A DNA stretch of 32,051 bases from Candidatus Muiribacterium halophilum (GCA_002869225.1 PKTG01000115.1:1-32051), one strand, 5' to 3'. Shown: positions 25,771 to 32,051, counted from the stretch's first letter. Notes: generated from the letters alone by a model not told the origin. A program made the numbers and translations.

Positions 25771-26408
25771 AGCAAAAAACCAGAAATAAGACTAAGAAAA
25801 ATATTAGAAGTATAATGAGAGAGCTTGCACTAAAAGTCCTTTATTCAATGGAATTTCATGACGAGGATAAAATCGAGGAAATATTTGATTATCAAAGTCA
25901 GAGAGATTTCGAGGAATATAAGAAGAAAACAGACAGATATGTGCTTTCCGATCTTATGAAAAAGAACATCGTGGATAAAAAGTCAAAAGATGAGATAATG
26001 GAGCTCCAGAAAAAAACCGGTAAATGTCTACTTTATATTCTTAGAAGAAAGAATCTGGTTGATAGAGAAAAGACTATTGCGGTAATGAGAAAAAAGGATA
26101 ATAAGGTTATAGAGAATAGATTGTTTGCTCTTGAGTTAATAAAAGGAGTTATCCGGGAAAAAGATGAGATAGATTCTCTTGTAAAAGAATTTTCAGATAA
26201 CTGGCAGTTTGATAGAATAAGTGTTATTGACCTGCATATACTTCGTATGTCAATATATGAACTTTTAAATATCAAAGGCATACCCGCTTCAGTAACTATA
26301 GATGAGGCAATTGAACTTGCAAAACAATATGGTACTGACGGTTCATTCAGATTTATTAACGGTATACTTAATAGTTTGAGAAAAAGTAAAGCCATAGAAA
26401 AATTTTAG
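25767..26408 (+). CDS. nusB: Transcription antitermination factor NusB with an inserted MshEN/GspE-N-like domain
   Basis: 213 residues; NusB is normally about 135-150. NusB pairs with NusE (S10) on boxA RNA for rRNA antitermination. The NusB core is split: residues 13-40 (IMRELALKVLYSMEF) and about 113-210 (RLFALELIKGVIREKDEID, FDRISVIDLHILRMSIYEL, PASVTIDEAIELAKQYGTDG, FRFINGIL). Between them, about residues 42-112, sit roughly 65-70 extra residues with two motifs 29 residues apart, VLSDLMKKNIVDKK and LLYILRRKNLVDREK. They match without gaps the N-terminus of the ATPase encoded 9 bases downstream (shared VDK, KKTG and IL positions). This looks like an MshEN/GspE-N-type domain inserted in a NusB loop. 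The identity of the core is secure; the insert's origin is inferred. Confidence 0.9.
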   Translation: MKQKTRNKTKKNIRSIMRELALKVLYSMEFHDEDKIEEIFDYQSQRDFEEYKKKTDRYVLSDLMKKNIVDKKSKDEIMELQKKTGKCLLYILRRKNLVDREKTIAVMRKKDNKVIENRLFALELIKGVIREKDEIDSLVKEFSDNWQFDRISVIDLHILRMSIYELLNIKGIPASVTIDEAIELAKQYGTDGSFRFINGILNSLRKSKAIEKF

Positions 26409-26417
26409 GGGGCCTAG

Positions 26418-28154
26418 GTGGTAGTCAGAAAAGAGAGAGATCTAGTTGTAAAAGCTCTGGTAGAAGAGGGTTATGTTGATAAAGAGAATATGCAAAACGC
26501 ACTTTCAGAGCATAAGAAGACAGGTGAACAACTTGTAAACATACTTTTAAAGAACGAATGGGTCTCGCAGAAAGATATTCTTGAATTTTATGAGAAAAAA
26601 CTAAAGATATCCTATGCCAATCTCTCCAACTATCTTATTGAACATAAAATAGTGAAGACGATTCCTGAAAACATAGCTAGAAAATATCATGTAATAGCTA
26701 TACTTAAAGTAAAAAACACTTTATCAGTCGCTATGCTCGATCCAATCGATTCATTTGTGATCGATTCACTCAGAATGAATACTGGCGCTGCAATTAAACC
26801 TCTAGTAAGTACTAAAAAAGAGATAACAGAGGCGATAGATAAGTATTATAATCTTGTTGATTCTCCAACCGAGGAGACCTCTGGAACAAACTCACTCAAA
26901 TCTTATAAAAATATCCTGCATGGTGTAAAGGACCTTGATCTCAAAAGCCTTGAATCAGTCGAGCTTAATGAAAAAGGCGGAGCACAAGTTATAAAACTTG
27001 TTAATATGATAATGGAAAAAGCAGTTGATTTTGGTGCTTCTGATATTCATATTGAACCGGATGAAGGTGTTTTAAGGACAAGGTTTAGAATAGACGGGAT
27101 GCTTGAAGAGGTAATGTCACTTCCTAAGACTTTAGAGGCTTCGGTAGTATCGAGAATAAAAGTTATTTCAAATCTTGATATAGCTGAAAAACGAGTTCCA
27201 CAGGATGGTAGGGTCAAGATAAAATCAGTTAATAAAGAACTCGACTTCAGGGTATCGACATTCCCAACTGTTCATGGAGAAAAAGTTGTTTTAAGAATCC
27301 TTGATAAACAATCTGTGTTGTTTACTCTTGATGATCTTGGATTTTCAAAGGATATTCAAAGCCAATTCTCTGAAGTGATTGAAAAACCAAACGGAATAAT
27401 ACTTGTAACAGGTCCAACCGGATCAGGAAAATCAACTACACTTTATGCTGCACTTGATAGAATAAACTCAATAAATAAAAATATTGTTACGATCGAAGAT
27501 CCTGTTGAATATCAGCTTCCTCTTGTCAATCAGTCTCAGGTAAATCCTAAAGCAGGTTTTAACTTTGCAAATGGGTTAAGATCTATACTAAGACAGGATC
27601 CTGATATTGTCATGGTAGGTGAGATCCGTGACTATGAGACTGCTGAGATAGCTATTAGAGCAGCCTTAACAGGTCATCTTGTGTTTTCTACTGTTCATAC
27701 AAACGATTCAGCTGGAGCTGTAACAAGACTTATTGATATGGGAGTCGAACCGTTTCTTGTAGCTTCCTCAATAATATGTATGATGGCTCAGAGACTTGTT
27801 AGGAAGATATGTCCTCATTGTAAGACTTCTGTAAATATAAAAAAACAGGTGCTTGACAAAATATTCTCCCTTGCAAAAGTGGAACCTGCTGACAATCAGA
27901 AGATATATGTTGGAAAAGGTTGTGAAGCATGTAAGTTCACTGGATATAAAGGTAGGATATCTATAAATGAGATACTTATACCTGATGAGGATATAAGAGA
28001 ACTTATAGTTGTAAAATCACCTACAAGTAGAATAAAAAGAGCTTCAAGAGATAGAGGGATGTTCACTCTTAGAGAAGATGGTCTTAGAAAGGTCTTAGCA
28101 GGAGTTACAACTGTTGAGGAAGTATTAAGAGTCACTCAGATGGACGAGGAATGA
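26418..28154 (+). CDS. Second PilB/GspE-type secretion ATPase
   Basis: 578 residues from GTG 26418, preceded by TAGGGGG. Residues about 8-60 form a degenerate MshEN pair, VVKALVEEGYVDKENM and LVNILLKNEWVSQKDI, 29 residues apart, and a GspE-N domain follows. The motor has Walker A GPTGSGKS at about 332-339, Walker B IVMVGEIRD near 398, the His-box TGHLVFSTVHTND, and zinc cysteines CPHC and CEAC. It is a paralogue of the PilB at 10101 and complete in all motifs. It may power a second pilus or type II secretion machine, or extend the same pilus under other conditions. No other secretion gene adjoins it; it lies at the end of a housekeeping operon, beside the nusB gene that carries a similar N-terminal domain. 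Confidence 0.93.
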   Translation: MVVRKERDLVVKALVEEGYVDKENMQNALSEHKKTGEQLVNILLKNEWVSQKDILEFYEKKLKISYANLSNYLIEHKIVKTIPENIARKYHVIAILKVKNTLSVAMLDPIDSFVIDSLRMNTGAAIKPLVSTKKEITEAIDKYYNLVDSPTEETSGTNSLKSYKNILHGVKDLDLKSLESVELNEKGGAQVIKLVNMIMEKAVDFGASDIHIEPDEGVLRTRFRIDGMLEEVMSLPKTLEASVVSRIKVISNLDIAEKRVPQDGRVKIKSVNKELDFRVSTFPTVHGEKVVLRILDKQSVLFTLDDLGFSKDIQSQFSEVIEKPNGIILVTGPTGSGKSTTLYAALDRINSINKNIVTIEDPVEYQLPLVNQSQVNPKAGFNFANGLRSILRQDPDIVMVGEIRDYETAEIAIRAALTGHLVFSTVHTNDSAGAVTRLIDMGVEPFLVASSIICMMAQRLVRKICPHCKTSVNIKKQVLDKIFSLAKVEPADNQKIYVGKGCEACKFTGYKGRISINEILIPDEDIRELIVVKSPTSRIKRASRDRGMFTLREDGLRKVLAGVTTVEEVLRVTQMDEE

Positions 28155-28161
28155 TCTTAAT

Positions 28162-28548
28162 ATGGCAAGTAGAATAAGGGTAAGATATTCTGAGACGGAC
28201 AAGATGGGAAGAGTCTATCACTCTCATTATCTTGTCTGGTTTGAGATAGCTCGTGTTGATCTTATGAGAGATAAAGGTCTTGTTTACAGTCAGTTTGAAA
28301 AAGAAAAGAGTCTTTATCTTCCGGTAAGAGATGTTCAATGTAAATATAAATTTCCTCTTTTCTATGATGATGAGATCGATGTCGAGACAAGTCTGGATAT
28401 TCTTGATAAAAAAAGGATCAGATTTAATTATAAGATCATAAGGATAACCGATAGAAAAATATGTGCTATTGGGAATACGATTCATGTTTTTATAGATAAA
28501 GAAGGTGTTCTTCAGCAAATACCTGAAGAATTTACTGATCTTTTTTAA
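28162..28548 (+). CDS. YbgC/4HBT-family acyl-CoA thioesterase
   Basis: 128 residues, hotdog fold. The N-terminus reads RIRVRYSETDKMGRVYHSHY then WFEIARVDLMRDKG (about 4-38), the 4-hydroxybenzoyl-CoA thioesterase pattern with the catalytic Asp in ETDKMG. Substrate unknown; likely a short or medium acyl-CoA or an acyl-carrier protein thioester. The start follows GAGGAATGA from the end of the ATPase gene, 7 bases away. Last gene of the recG-to-thioesterase run. Confidence 0.9.
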   Translation: MASRIRVRYSETDKMGRVYHSHYLVWFEIARVDLMRDKGLVYSQFEKEKSLYLPVRDVQCKYKFPLFYDDEIDVETSLDILDKKRIRFNYKIIRITDRKICAIGNTIHVFIDKEGVLQQIPEEFTDLF

Positions 28549-28579
28549 AAATCCAAAATTATTCCAACAAAAACATAAA

Positions 28580-28600
28580 TATATACGTCTGATGTATATA
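28580..28600. promoter_or_regulatory. Inverted repeat just upstream of the tRNA promoter
   Basis: Perfect 7-base arms TATATAC (28580-28586) and GTATATA (28594-28600) flank a 7-base loop and end two bases before the -35 box of the tRNA promoter. There is no T-run, so it is not a standard terminator. It could be an operator or chance in AT-rich DNA. Confidence 0.3.
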
Positions 28601-28601
28601 C

Positions 28602-28629
28602 TTGAAAAATCACTGCACTAGTTTATAAT
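28602..28629 (+). promoter_or_regulatory. Sigma70-type promoter of the tRNA gene
   Basis: TTGAAA (28602-28607) and consensus TATAAT (28624-28629) are separated by 16 bases, and the mature tRNA begins 9 bases after the -10 box. This is the clearest two-box promoter in the window. Confidence 0.75.
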
Positions 28630-28637
28630 AAATGAAA

Positions 28638-28714
28638 CGGGGCGTAGCGCAGTTGGCTAGCGTGCCAGTTTCGGGAACTGGAGGCCGGAGGTTCGAGTCC
28701 TCTCGCCCCGACCA
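28638..28714 (+). tRNA. tRNA-Pro (anticodon CGG)
   Basis: A 77-base cloverleaf with encoded CCA. The acceptor stem CGGGGCG/CGCCCCG begins with the C1-G72 pair characteristic of bacterial proline tRNA. The anticodon stem CCAGT/ACTGG encloses the loop TTCGGGA, so the anticodon is CGG with G37. The T arm holds GGTTCGAGTCC. It reads the codon CCG, rare in these AT-rich genes. It is a single-gene transcript with its own promoter. Confidence 0.97.
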
Positions 28715-28721
28715 GTATTTT

Positions 28722-28893
28722 GTAAATTGTTATTTGTAAATGTGAAAAGTGAATTGTGAGTAGTGAATAGGTTAAAGTAGAAAACAAGGAAAGCAGGAAA
28801 CAAGGAAAGGGAAACACTTTTTAGTTGGGAGTGCTGAGTTGAGAGTTGGGAGTGTCGGTTGGATCTCCCCAAAATCCGAAATCCAGCTTTATC
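28722..28893. repeat. Mosaic of degenerate heptameric tandem repeats
   Basis: The DNA between the tRNA and mutS2 falls into 7-base steps of several families. 28742-28769 is GTGAAAA, GTGAATT, GTGAGTA, GTGAATA. 28823-28857 is AGTTGGG, AGTGCTG, AGTTGAG, AGTTGGG, AGTGTCG. Near 28870-28884 are AAATCCG and AAATCCA. Between the first two, AAACAAGGAAAG occurs twice, 16 bases apart (28782 and 28798). No gene is supported. Such heptamer arrays resemble the short tandemly repeated repetitive sequences known from cyanobacteria and some other bacteria. Confidence 0.7.
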
Positions 28894-28926
28894 CCAAGCC
28901 CCAATTTCTAACTCGGAGTTTTAAAA

Positions 28927-31251
28927 ATGTATATTGATAAAGTAGATTTTTCCAAGCAGATAAGGCATGAGATAGATTCTATACTGGATAGAGTAAGAGA
29001 AAATGCTAACTGGAAAACAACAAGGCAAAATATCTCATGTGAAAATCTTATTCATGATGAATTTGAACTAAAGGAACTTATAGAATCCACAAGAGAGATG
29101 TCGGATGCTCTTTTGTCATATGATTTCTTTTTTTATGATTCAGAAGAGATAATCGATTCCATCGATATTTTAAAAGTCAGAAACGCTCTTTTGCAACCTG
29201 AAAATATTGAGAATATATATAAGCTTTTTCTTAATATAAGAAAATTTCATGACATGTTCTCAAGAAAAAATGATGAGTATCCCAGATTGTATGGATTGAC
29301 TTTTAAAATAGATATTGAACTTGTTAGAGATTTTATAGGCAGAAATAGAAAGTTTTTTACAAGTGAAGGACAGCTTGATGAAGACCTTTTTCCAGGAGTG
29401 GCTGAACTTACGTCTAAGATATTTTCCAAACGTGATGAGATATTATCAAATATATCAACTTATCTTACTAAGAACTCTAATCGGTTTGAGGATAGTTATC
29501 ATAGATTTTTAGATGGTAGATATCTTTTGCCTTTTAAAAAGGAACATCTTCCAGACAAAAATACGGTTGTTCAGGGAATATCGGATTCAGGTCAGACTTT
29601 TTTTGCTGAACCATCATGGCTTGTTAAGATGAACAACGAATTGAAACAGTATTCACTTGAGAAGAAGAGAATTATAAGAAGATTTTACGAAAGGATCTCA
29701 GCTGAGCTATCCGAAAGGCGTGAAGACCTTATATTAATGAGTGACCTTTTTTTACAGCTAGATGGCTTTTTTGCAAGAGCATATTTTAAAAATCTCAATA
29801 AAGCTCAATTCCCACACATATCAAAAAATATCGAGTTGTATGATTTTAAGAATCCGCTTATAGATAAGGAAAAGGTTGTAAAGACTGATATCTTATTTAA
29901 TGATAAACAAAATGTATTTCTCGTATCTGGTCCAAACGCTGGTGGTAAGACCGTACTTTTAAAGAGTATGTTCTTTTCAATAATCATGAACCAACTTTAT
30001 ATTCCAATTCTTTGTACAGAGAACTACAAGATTAAAATATTTAATGAGATATACGAAGTATTTGGAGATGAAAGTTCAATTTTAAATTCTATGTCCACTT
30101 TTTCATCTCATATTAAAAAACTCTCAAACTGCATAGAAAATGCTGATGAGGATTCTATTGTGTTTATAGATGAGATAACGTCTGGCACTGATCCTGATGA
30201 ATGTGCAGCACTTGCAATCGCGATAATTGATAATCTCAAAAAAAGGGGATGTAAGGTAGCTGTATCTACTCATTTAAATAGAGTCAAAAATCATTTTTTC
30301 AATAAGGAAAATGTTGTTTCGGTATCGATGGCTTTTGATGATAAACTACTTTCACCAGTCTTTAAAGTCTTTTATGATTCGATAAATTCAAGTTATGCTT
30401 TAGAGATAGCTATGAAAAATGGTCTGCCAAAAGAGATAATTGAAGAATCGAAAACTTATCTTGATGGTAGTTCGCTTAATTTTAGAGATTCACTTGAAAG
30501 TCTTTCAAAAGAAAGAGAAAGATTTGAGAGATTAAACAAAATGCTGGAAGAAAAGAAGTATTTTATTGAAAAAAAAGAGCGTGATATTATTGAAAAAGAG
30601 GAAAGACTTAAAGAAAAGATGGAAAAAAAACTGAAACATAAGTTGACTCAGATCGAAAATGAATTCCAGCAGTACAGATCAAAAGCAAAGGATAAACTCG
30701 AGAATATAAAATCAAAAAGAGACGTTGAGTTTTTTTATGAACCAGCATCTAAGGCAAGGCAGAAGATAAGAAATAGTGAAGATAAAAAGATCCCTTCAAA
30801 AAAAGCTGATCTTTCTAAACTTGAAAAAGGCGATGAGGTAATTCTAAAATCTCTTGATACTAGGGCCGAATTTATTTCTTTTGATGGTAAAAAGGTGAAG
30901 ATAAATATACTTGGGAAAGATATGATTGTTGATAAGTCGGATATAGGTATTCCGTTAAAGATACAGAAAAAAATCAAGAAAAGAGCAACCGAAGCCGGTC
31001 ACAAGATCGAAAGATTACAGTCATGGGAGCTTAATGTACTTGGTCAGACTGTAGATGAAGCTCTTCATAATATTCATATATTTTTAGAAAAGGCACAATT
31101 ATCCGGCTATGAGCAGGTAAGGATAGTTCATGGTAAAGGTAAGATCAGAGAAGCGGCCTTAGAGTACTTCGATTCATGTAAATTAGTCCAAAAACACACA
31201 TTCTCTGATTATTATTCCGGAGGAAACGGTTCCTCGATTTTGTACCTCTAA
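28927..31251 (+). CDS. mutS2: Endonuclease MutS2 (MutS-Smr fusion, ribosome-rescue/recombination type)
   Basis: 774 residues, near the usual 780. It lacks the mismatch-recognition domain of MutS. Core and lever regions span 1-300. The ATPase has Walker A SGPNAGGKT near 336-344, Walker B FIDEITSGTDPDE near 410-422, then VAVSTHLNRVK. A long Lys/Glu-rich coiled coil spans about 520-620, a KOW/SH3-like segment about 630-685, and a C-terminal Smr domain starts near 700 with VRIVHGKGKIREAA. Family members act on recombination intermediates and, in Bacillus, split collided ribosomes. The Smr LDLRG/LDLHG motif reads LNVLG, so the usual Asp and Arg/His are missing. The final codons lie inside the left arm of the palindrome at 31242-31404. 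GGAG lies upstream of the ATG. Confidence 0.94.
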   Translation: MYIDKVDFSKQIRHEIDSILDRVRENANWKTTRQNISCENLIHDEFELKELIESTREMSDALLSYDFFFYDSEEIIDSIDILKVRNALLQPENIENIYKLFLNIRKFHDMFSRKNDEYPRLYGLTFKIDIELVRDFIGRNRKFFTSEGQLDEDLFPGVAELTSKIFSKRDEILSNISTYLTKNSNRFEDSYHRFLDGRYLLPFKKEHLPDKNTVVQGISDSGQTFFAEPSWLVKMNNELKQYSLEKKRIIRRFYERISAELSERREDLILMSDLFLQLDGFFARAYFKNLNKAQFPHISKNIELYDFKNPLIDKEKVVKTDILFNDKQNVFLVSGPNAGGKTVLLKSMFFSIIMNQLYIPILCTENYKIKIFNEIYEVFGDESSILNSMSTFSSHIKKLSNCIENADEDSIVFIDEITSGTDPDECAALAIAIIDNLKKRGCKVAVSTHLNRVKNHFFNKENVVSVSMAFDDKLLSPVFKVFYDSINSSYALEIAMKNGLPKEIIEESKTYLDGSSLNFRDSLESLSKERERFERLNKMLEEKKYFIEKKERDIIEKEERLKEKMEKKLKHKLTQIENEFQQYRSKAKDKLENIKSKRDVEFFYEPASKARQKIRNSEDKKIPSKKADLSKLEKGDEVILKSLDTRAEFISFDGKKVKINILGKDMIVDKSDIGIPLKIQKKIKKRATEAGHKIERLQSWELNVLGQTVDEALHNIHIFLEKAQLSGYEQVRIVHGKGKIREAALEYFDSCKLVQKHTFSDYYSGGNGSSILYL

Positions 31252-31404
31252 AGAAGAGATTTCAGCACATAAAATTTATATCTTTTTCCATGCTAACAAC
31301 TCCAAAATACTCGACGTAGCTAAGGCTATGCCTGCGTTTTTGTCGTTATAATCAAGAAAAAATCTATGAAATTTTATTGCACTACATCTCTTATTTAGAG
31401 GTAC
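31242..31404. mobile_element. 163-bp imperfect palindrome (MITE-like) overlapping the end of mutS2
   Basis: The ends are inverted: GTACCTCTAAAGAAGAGAT at 31242-31260 against the complement of 31386-31404, 18 of 19 matching. Pairing continues inward with bulges (CATAAAATTT against the complement of AAATTTTATTG) to a central TAGC-TAAG-GCTA hairpin at 31317-31328, the exact midpoint. No frame inside encodes a transposase. Both ends carry GTAC. The mutS2 stop codon lies within the left end. A non-autonomous element or large RNA hairpin is inferred. Confidence 0.65.
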
Positions 31405-31424
31405 CCTTATATTATTGAAAAATG

Positions 31425-31468
31425 ATTGCATTGTATCTCTTATAAAAAAAATGCTTATTTAAAGGTAC
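31425..31468. repeat. Degenerate second copy of the palindrome's right arm
   Basis: ATTGCATTGTATCTCTTAT (31425-31443) repeats ATTGCACTACATCTCTTAT (31376-31394) with 3 mismatches. CTTATTTAAAGGTAC (31454-31468) repeats CTTATTTAGAGGTAC (31390-31404) with 1 mismatch. About ten A-rich bases split the copy. Confidence 0.55.
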
Positions 31469-31571
31469 TTTTAATTTTTTGTAAAAACATTAAATTCTTT
31501 ATTGTATAAAAAAATTATATTACAATTAAAAAAATAATTTACAATAAAAATAAACAACAAAAAGGTTAAAT
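31469..31571 (+). promoter_or_regulatory. Very AT-rich leader of the small zinc-finger ORF
   Basis: Almost entirely A and T, with TTACAAT (31520-31526 and 31539-31545) repeated about 19 bases apart and an inverted ATTGTA near 31501. TACAAT at 31540-31545 is a plausible -10, but no convincing -35 is at standard spacing. AAAGG at 31561-31565 is the likely ribosome-binding site for the ATG at 31572. Promoter inferred from composition. Confidence 0.35.
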
Positions 31572-31787
31572 ATGGATGCGAAATTATTAAATGAAAAAGT
31601 AAAAGAAAAAATAATAGAATTAGAAAATGAATGGAAAGATAAAATCAAAGAAAATACGGAAGGAAATTGTTGTTGGGGTGATTGTAATATACCAGCATTA
31701 GGTGAAGAGAAATTTTGTCTTTTTCATAAACCAGAAAAAAAAGAAAAAGATTCATATTTTTTTCAGCAATTTTTATTGTTTCTTTAA
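31572..31787 (+). CDS. Small Cys-rich, zinc-finger-like hypothetical protein
   Basis: 71 residues. The first 30 are a charged amphipathic helix rich in Lys and Glu. Residues about 33-52 read CCWGDCNIPALGEEKFCLFH, matching the loose pattern C-x(2-3)-C-x2-PA-x(2-5)-G-x-C-x2-H seen in small zinc-binding modules of phage and other accessory proteins. The last 11 residues (SYFFQQFLLFL) are hydrophobic and AT-driven, and follow a homopurine run where a frameshift would be easy, so the C-terminus may be truncated. No family assignment. It stands alone after the palindrome, in DNA of different character from the rest of the window. Confidence 0.55.
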   Translation: MDAKLLNEKVKEKIIELENEWKDKIKENTEGNCCWGDCNIPALGEEKFCLFHKPEKKEKDSYFFQQFLLFL

Positions 31788-31802
31788 CAAAGAGAATTTT
31801 AA

Positions 31803-31955
31803 ATGAATGATAAAAAACAATTTGCAGTTCGGAAGCGGGGATACGGACCCGGCTGTAAAGCAACAAAGTTGCGAGCCGAACAGCCACTCTCGCAAACACT
31901 CGATAAGAATATGCATTATATAGAAGTAGAACAATTCTCAGTGGGTGGCGTTTAG
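31803..31955 (+). CDS. Possible 50-residue ORF in a GC-rich patch
   Basis: ATG 31803 lies 15 bases after the previous stop and opens a frame starting MNDKKQFAVRKRGYGPGCKA and ending EVEQFSVGGV at TAG 31953-31955. The same frame then stays open for 14 codons to TAG 31998-32000. It uses CGG, CGA, CCC, GCC and TCG, rare in the neighbouring genes, which suggests foreign origin or that the bases are kept for an RNA structure and not for a protein. No family is recognised. Low confidence that it is translated. Confidence 0.3.
   Translation: MNDKKQFAVRKRGYGPGCKATKLRAEQPLSQTLDKNMHYIEVEQFSVGGV
31824..31950. other. GC-rich, self-complementary patch (candidate structured RNA)
   Basis: In an otherwise AT-rich region this stretch is strongly GC-rich and has nested complementarity. 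GGCTGT (31851) pairs with ACAGCC (31880-31885) around the perfect hairpin GCAAC-AAA-GTTGC (31860-31872). GTTCGG (31827-31832) can pair with CCGAAC (31876-31881), which excludes the first outer stem. CCACT (31884-31888) pairs with AGTGG (31940-31944), with AGAAT/ATTCT inside. GC islands in AT-rich genomes are often structured RNAs. No known RNA class is matched. Confidence 0.35.
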
Positions 31956-32051
31956 GTCAGGGCTCCCCTTGAACCTTTAAACCGAGTAATGCAATTATAG
32001 CTTTAATAAAAATATACAAAGATTAGGCATTTTGAAGATAACCTACATGGA
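31956..32051. other. Right edge of the window, no gene called
   Basis: A hairpin can form around GTTTAGGTCAGGG and the following CCCTTGAACCTTTAAAC (31950-31982). Beyond 32000 the sequence is AT-rich with nothing recognisable. The stretch may belong to a longer gene or RNA continuing outside the window. Confidence 0.25.

Noticed and set aside
2679-26408. Genome-wide reassignment of TAA to a sense codon, to explain the stops in pilM and recG
   Set aside because: Many intact genes here end in TAA at the expected length (lepA, miaA, hfq, pilC, mutS2), so TAA is a working stop codon.
28623-28872. Two minus-strand frames of 64-71 residues across the tRNA and heptamer repeats
   Set aside because: They are antisense shadows of the tRNA ([12 protein letters not shown]-type peptide, well known as spurious) and of low-complexity repeats.
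31820-31890. tRNA gene or tRNA fragment in the GC-rich patch, either strand (the antisense frame reads SRVRIPA, typical of tRNA regions)
   Set aside because: No seven-base acceptor stem, anticodon stem and T arm can be assembled together at tRNA spacing on either strand; CTGTAAA resembles a Tyr anticodon loop but its stem does not pair.
31645-31899. 84-residue minus-strand frame across the two small right-end ORFs
   Set aside because: No ribosome-binding site or domain; it runs antisense to the zinc-finger-like ORF and the GC-rich patch.
31885-31955. tmRNA: GCAAAC followed by GATAA and TATGCATTA resembles a tmRNA tag-peptide reading frame
   Set aside because: The frame has an early TAA and lacks the tag ending (ALAA plus stop). 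The upstream region has no TTCGACGGG-type tRNA-like D arm, and the resume-codon context is not conserved. The other half would lie outside the window.
1-32051. CRISPR array, integrase, phage structural genes or a recognisable defence system
   Set aside because: No regularly spaced identical repeats and no cas, integrase, transposase or known defence domains were found. The only repeats are the heptamers and the palindrome.

Overview
This 32 kb window is AT-rich (roughly 30-35% GC by eye) and every recognisable gene is on the + strand. It comes from a Gram-negative-type (diderm) bacterium: it encodes an outer-membrane secretin with its inner-membrane type IV pilus (T4P) partners, MurJ, and a small membrane cluster (ApbE, NusG domain II protein, Gx-family protein, RseC-like protein) often seen in anaerobes with flavinylated electron-transfer complexes. 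Codon use is AGA- and ATA-rich. I cannot place the organism in a named phylum; an uncultured anaerobic lineage is an inference.

Layout. 1-9950: a long pseudopilin, murJ, lepA, a UPF0237/UPF0210 pair, a HemW-like radical SAM protein, an exported TPR protein, then miaA-hfq. 10101-19245: a T4P assembly operon in the order pilB, pilM, pilN, pilO, pilP-like, pilC, pilQ, ending in a strong C(UUCG)G terminator at 19338-19370. 19398-28548: a tightly packed, mostly overlapping run of recG, rsmD, apbE, NusG domain II gene, Gx-family gene, rseC-like gene, coaX-like gene, dus, nusB, a second pilB/gspE-type ATPase and a hotdog thioesterase. 28638-28714: tRNA-Pro(CGG) with its own promoter. 28722-28893: intergenic DNA made of degenerate 7-base units. 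28927-31251: mutS2, whose last codons lie in one arm of a 163-bp imperfect palindrome. 31405-32051: an accessory-looking end with a very AT-rich stretch, a small Cys-rich zinc-finger-like ORF, and a GC-rich structured patch that may hold a 50-residue ORF.

Most notable points: (1) NusB has about 65-70 extra residues that look like the tandem 29-residue-spaced MshEN/GspE-N motif, resembling the N-terminus of the PilB-type ATPase encoded directly downstream. (2) pilM and recG are each cut by one in-frame TAA while the frames on both sides stay intact and conserved. (3) The secretin carries internal TPR-like repeats, and the PilP-like protein has a membrane anchor and an extra helical domain. (4) The palindrome, the heptamer arrays and the GC-rich patch near the right end are not explained by ordinary genes.
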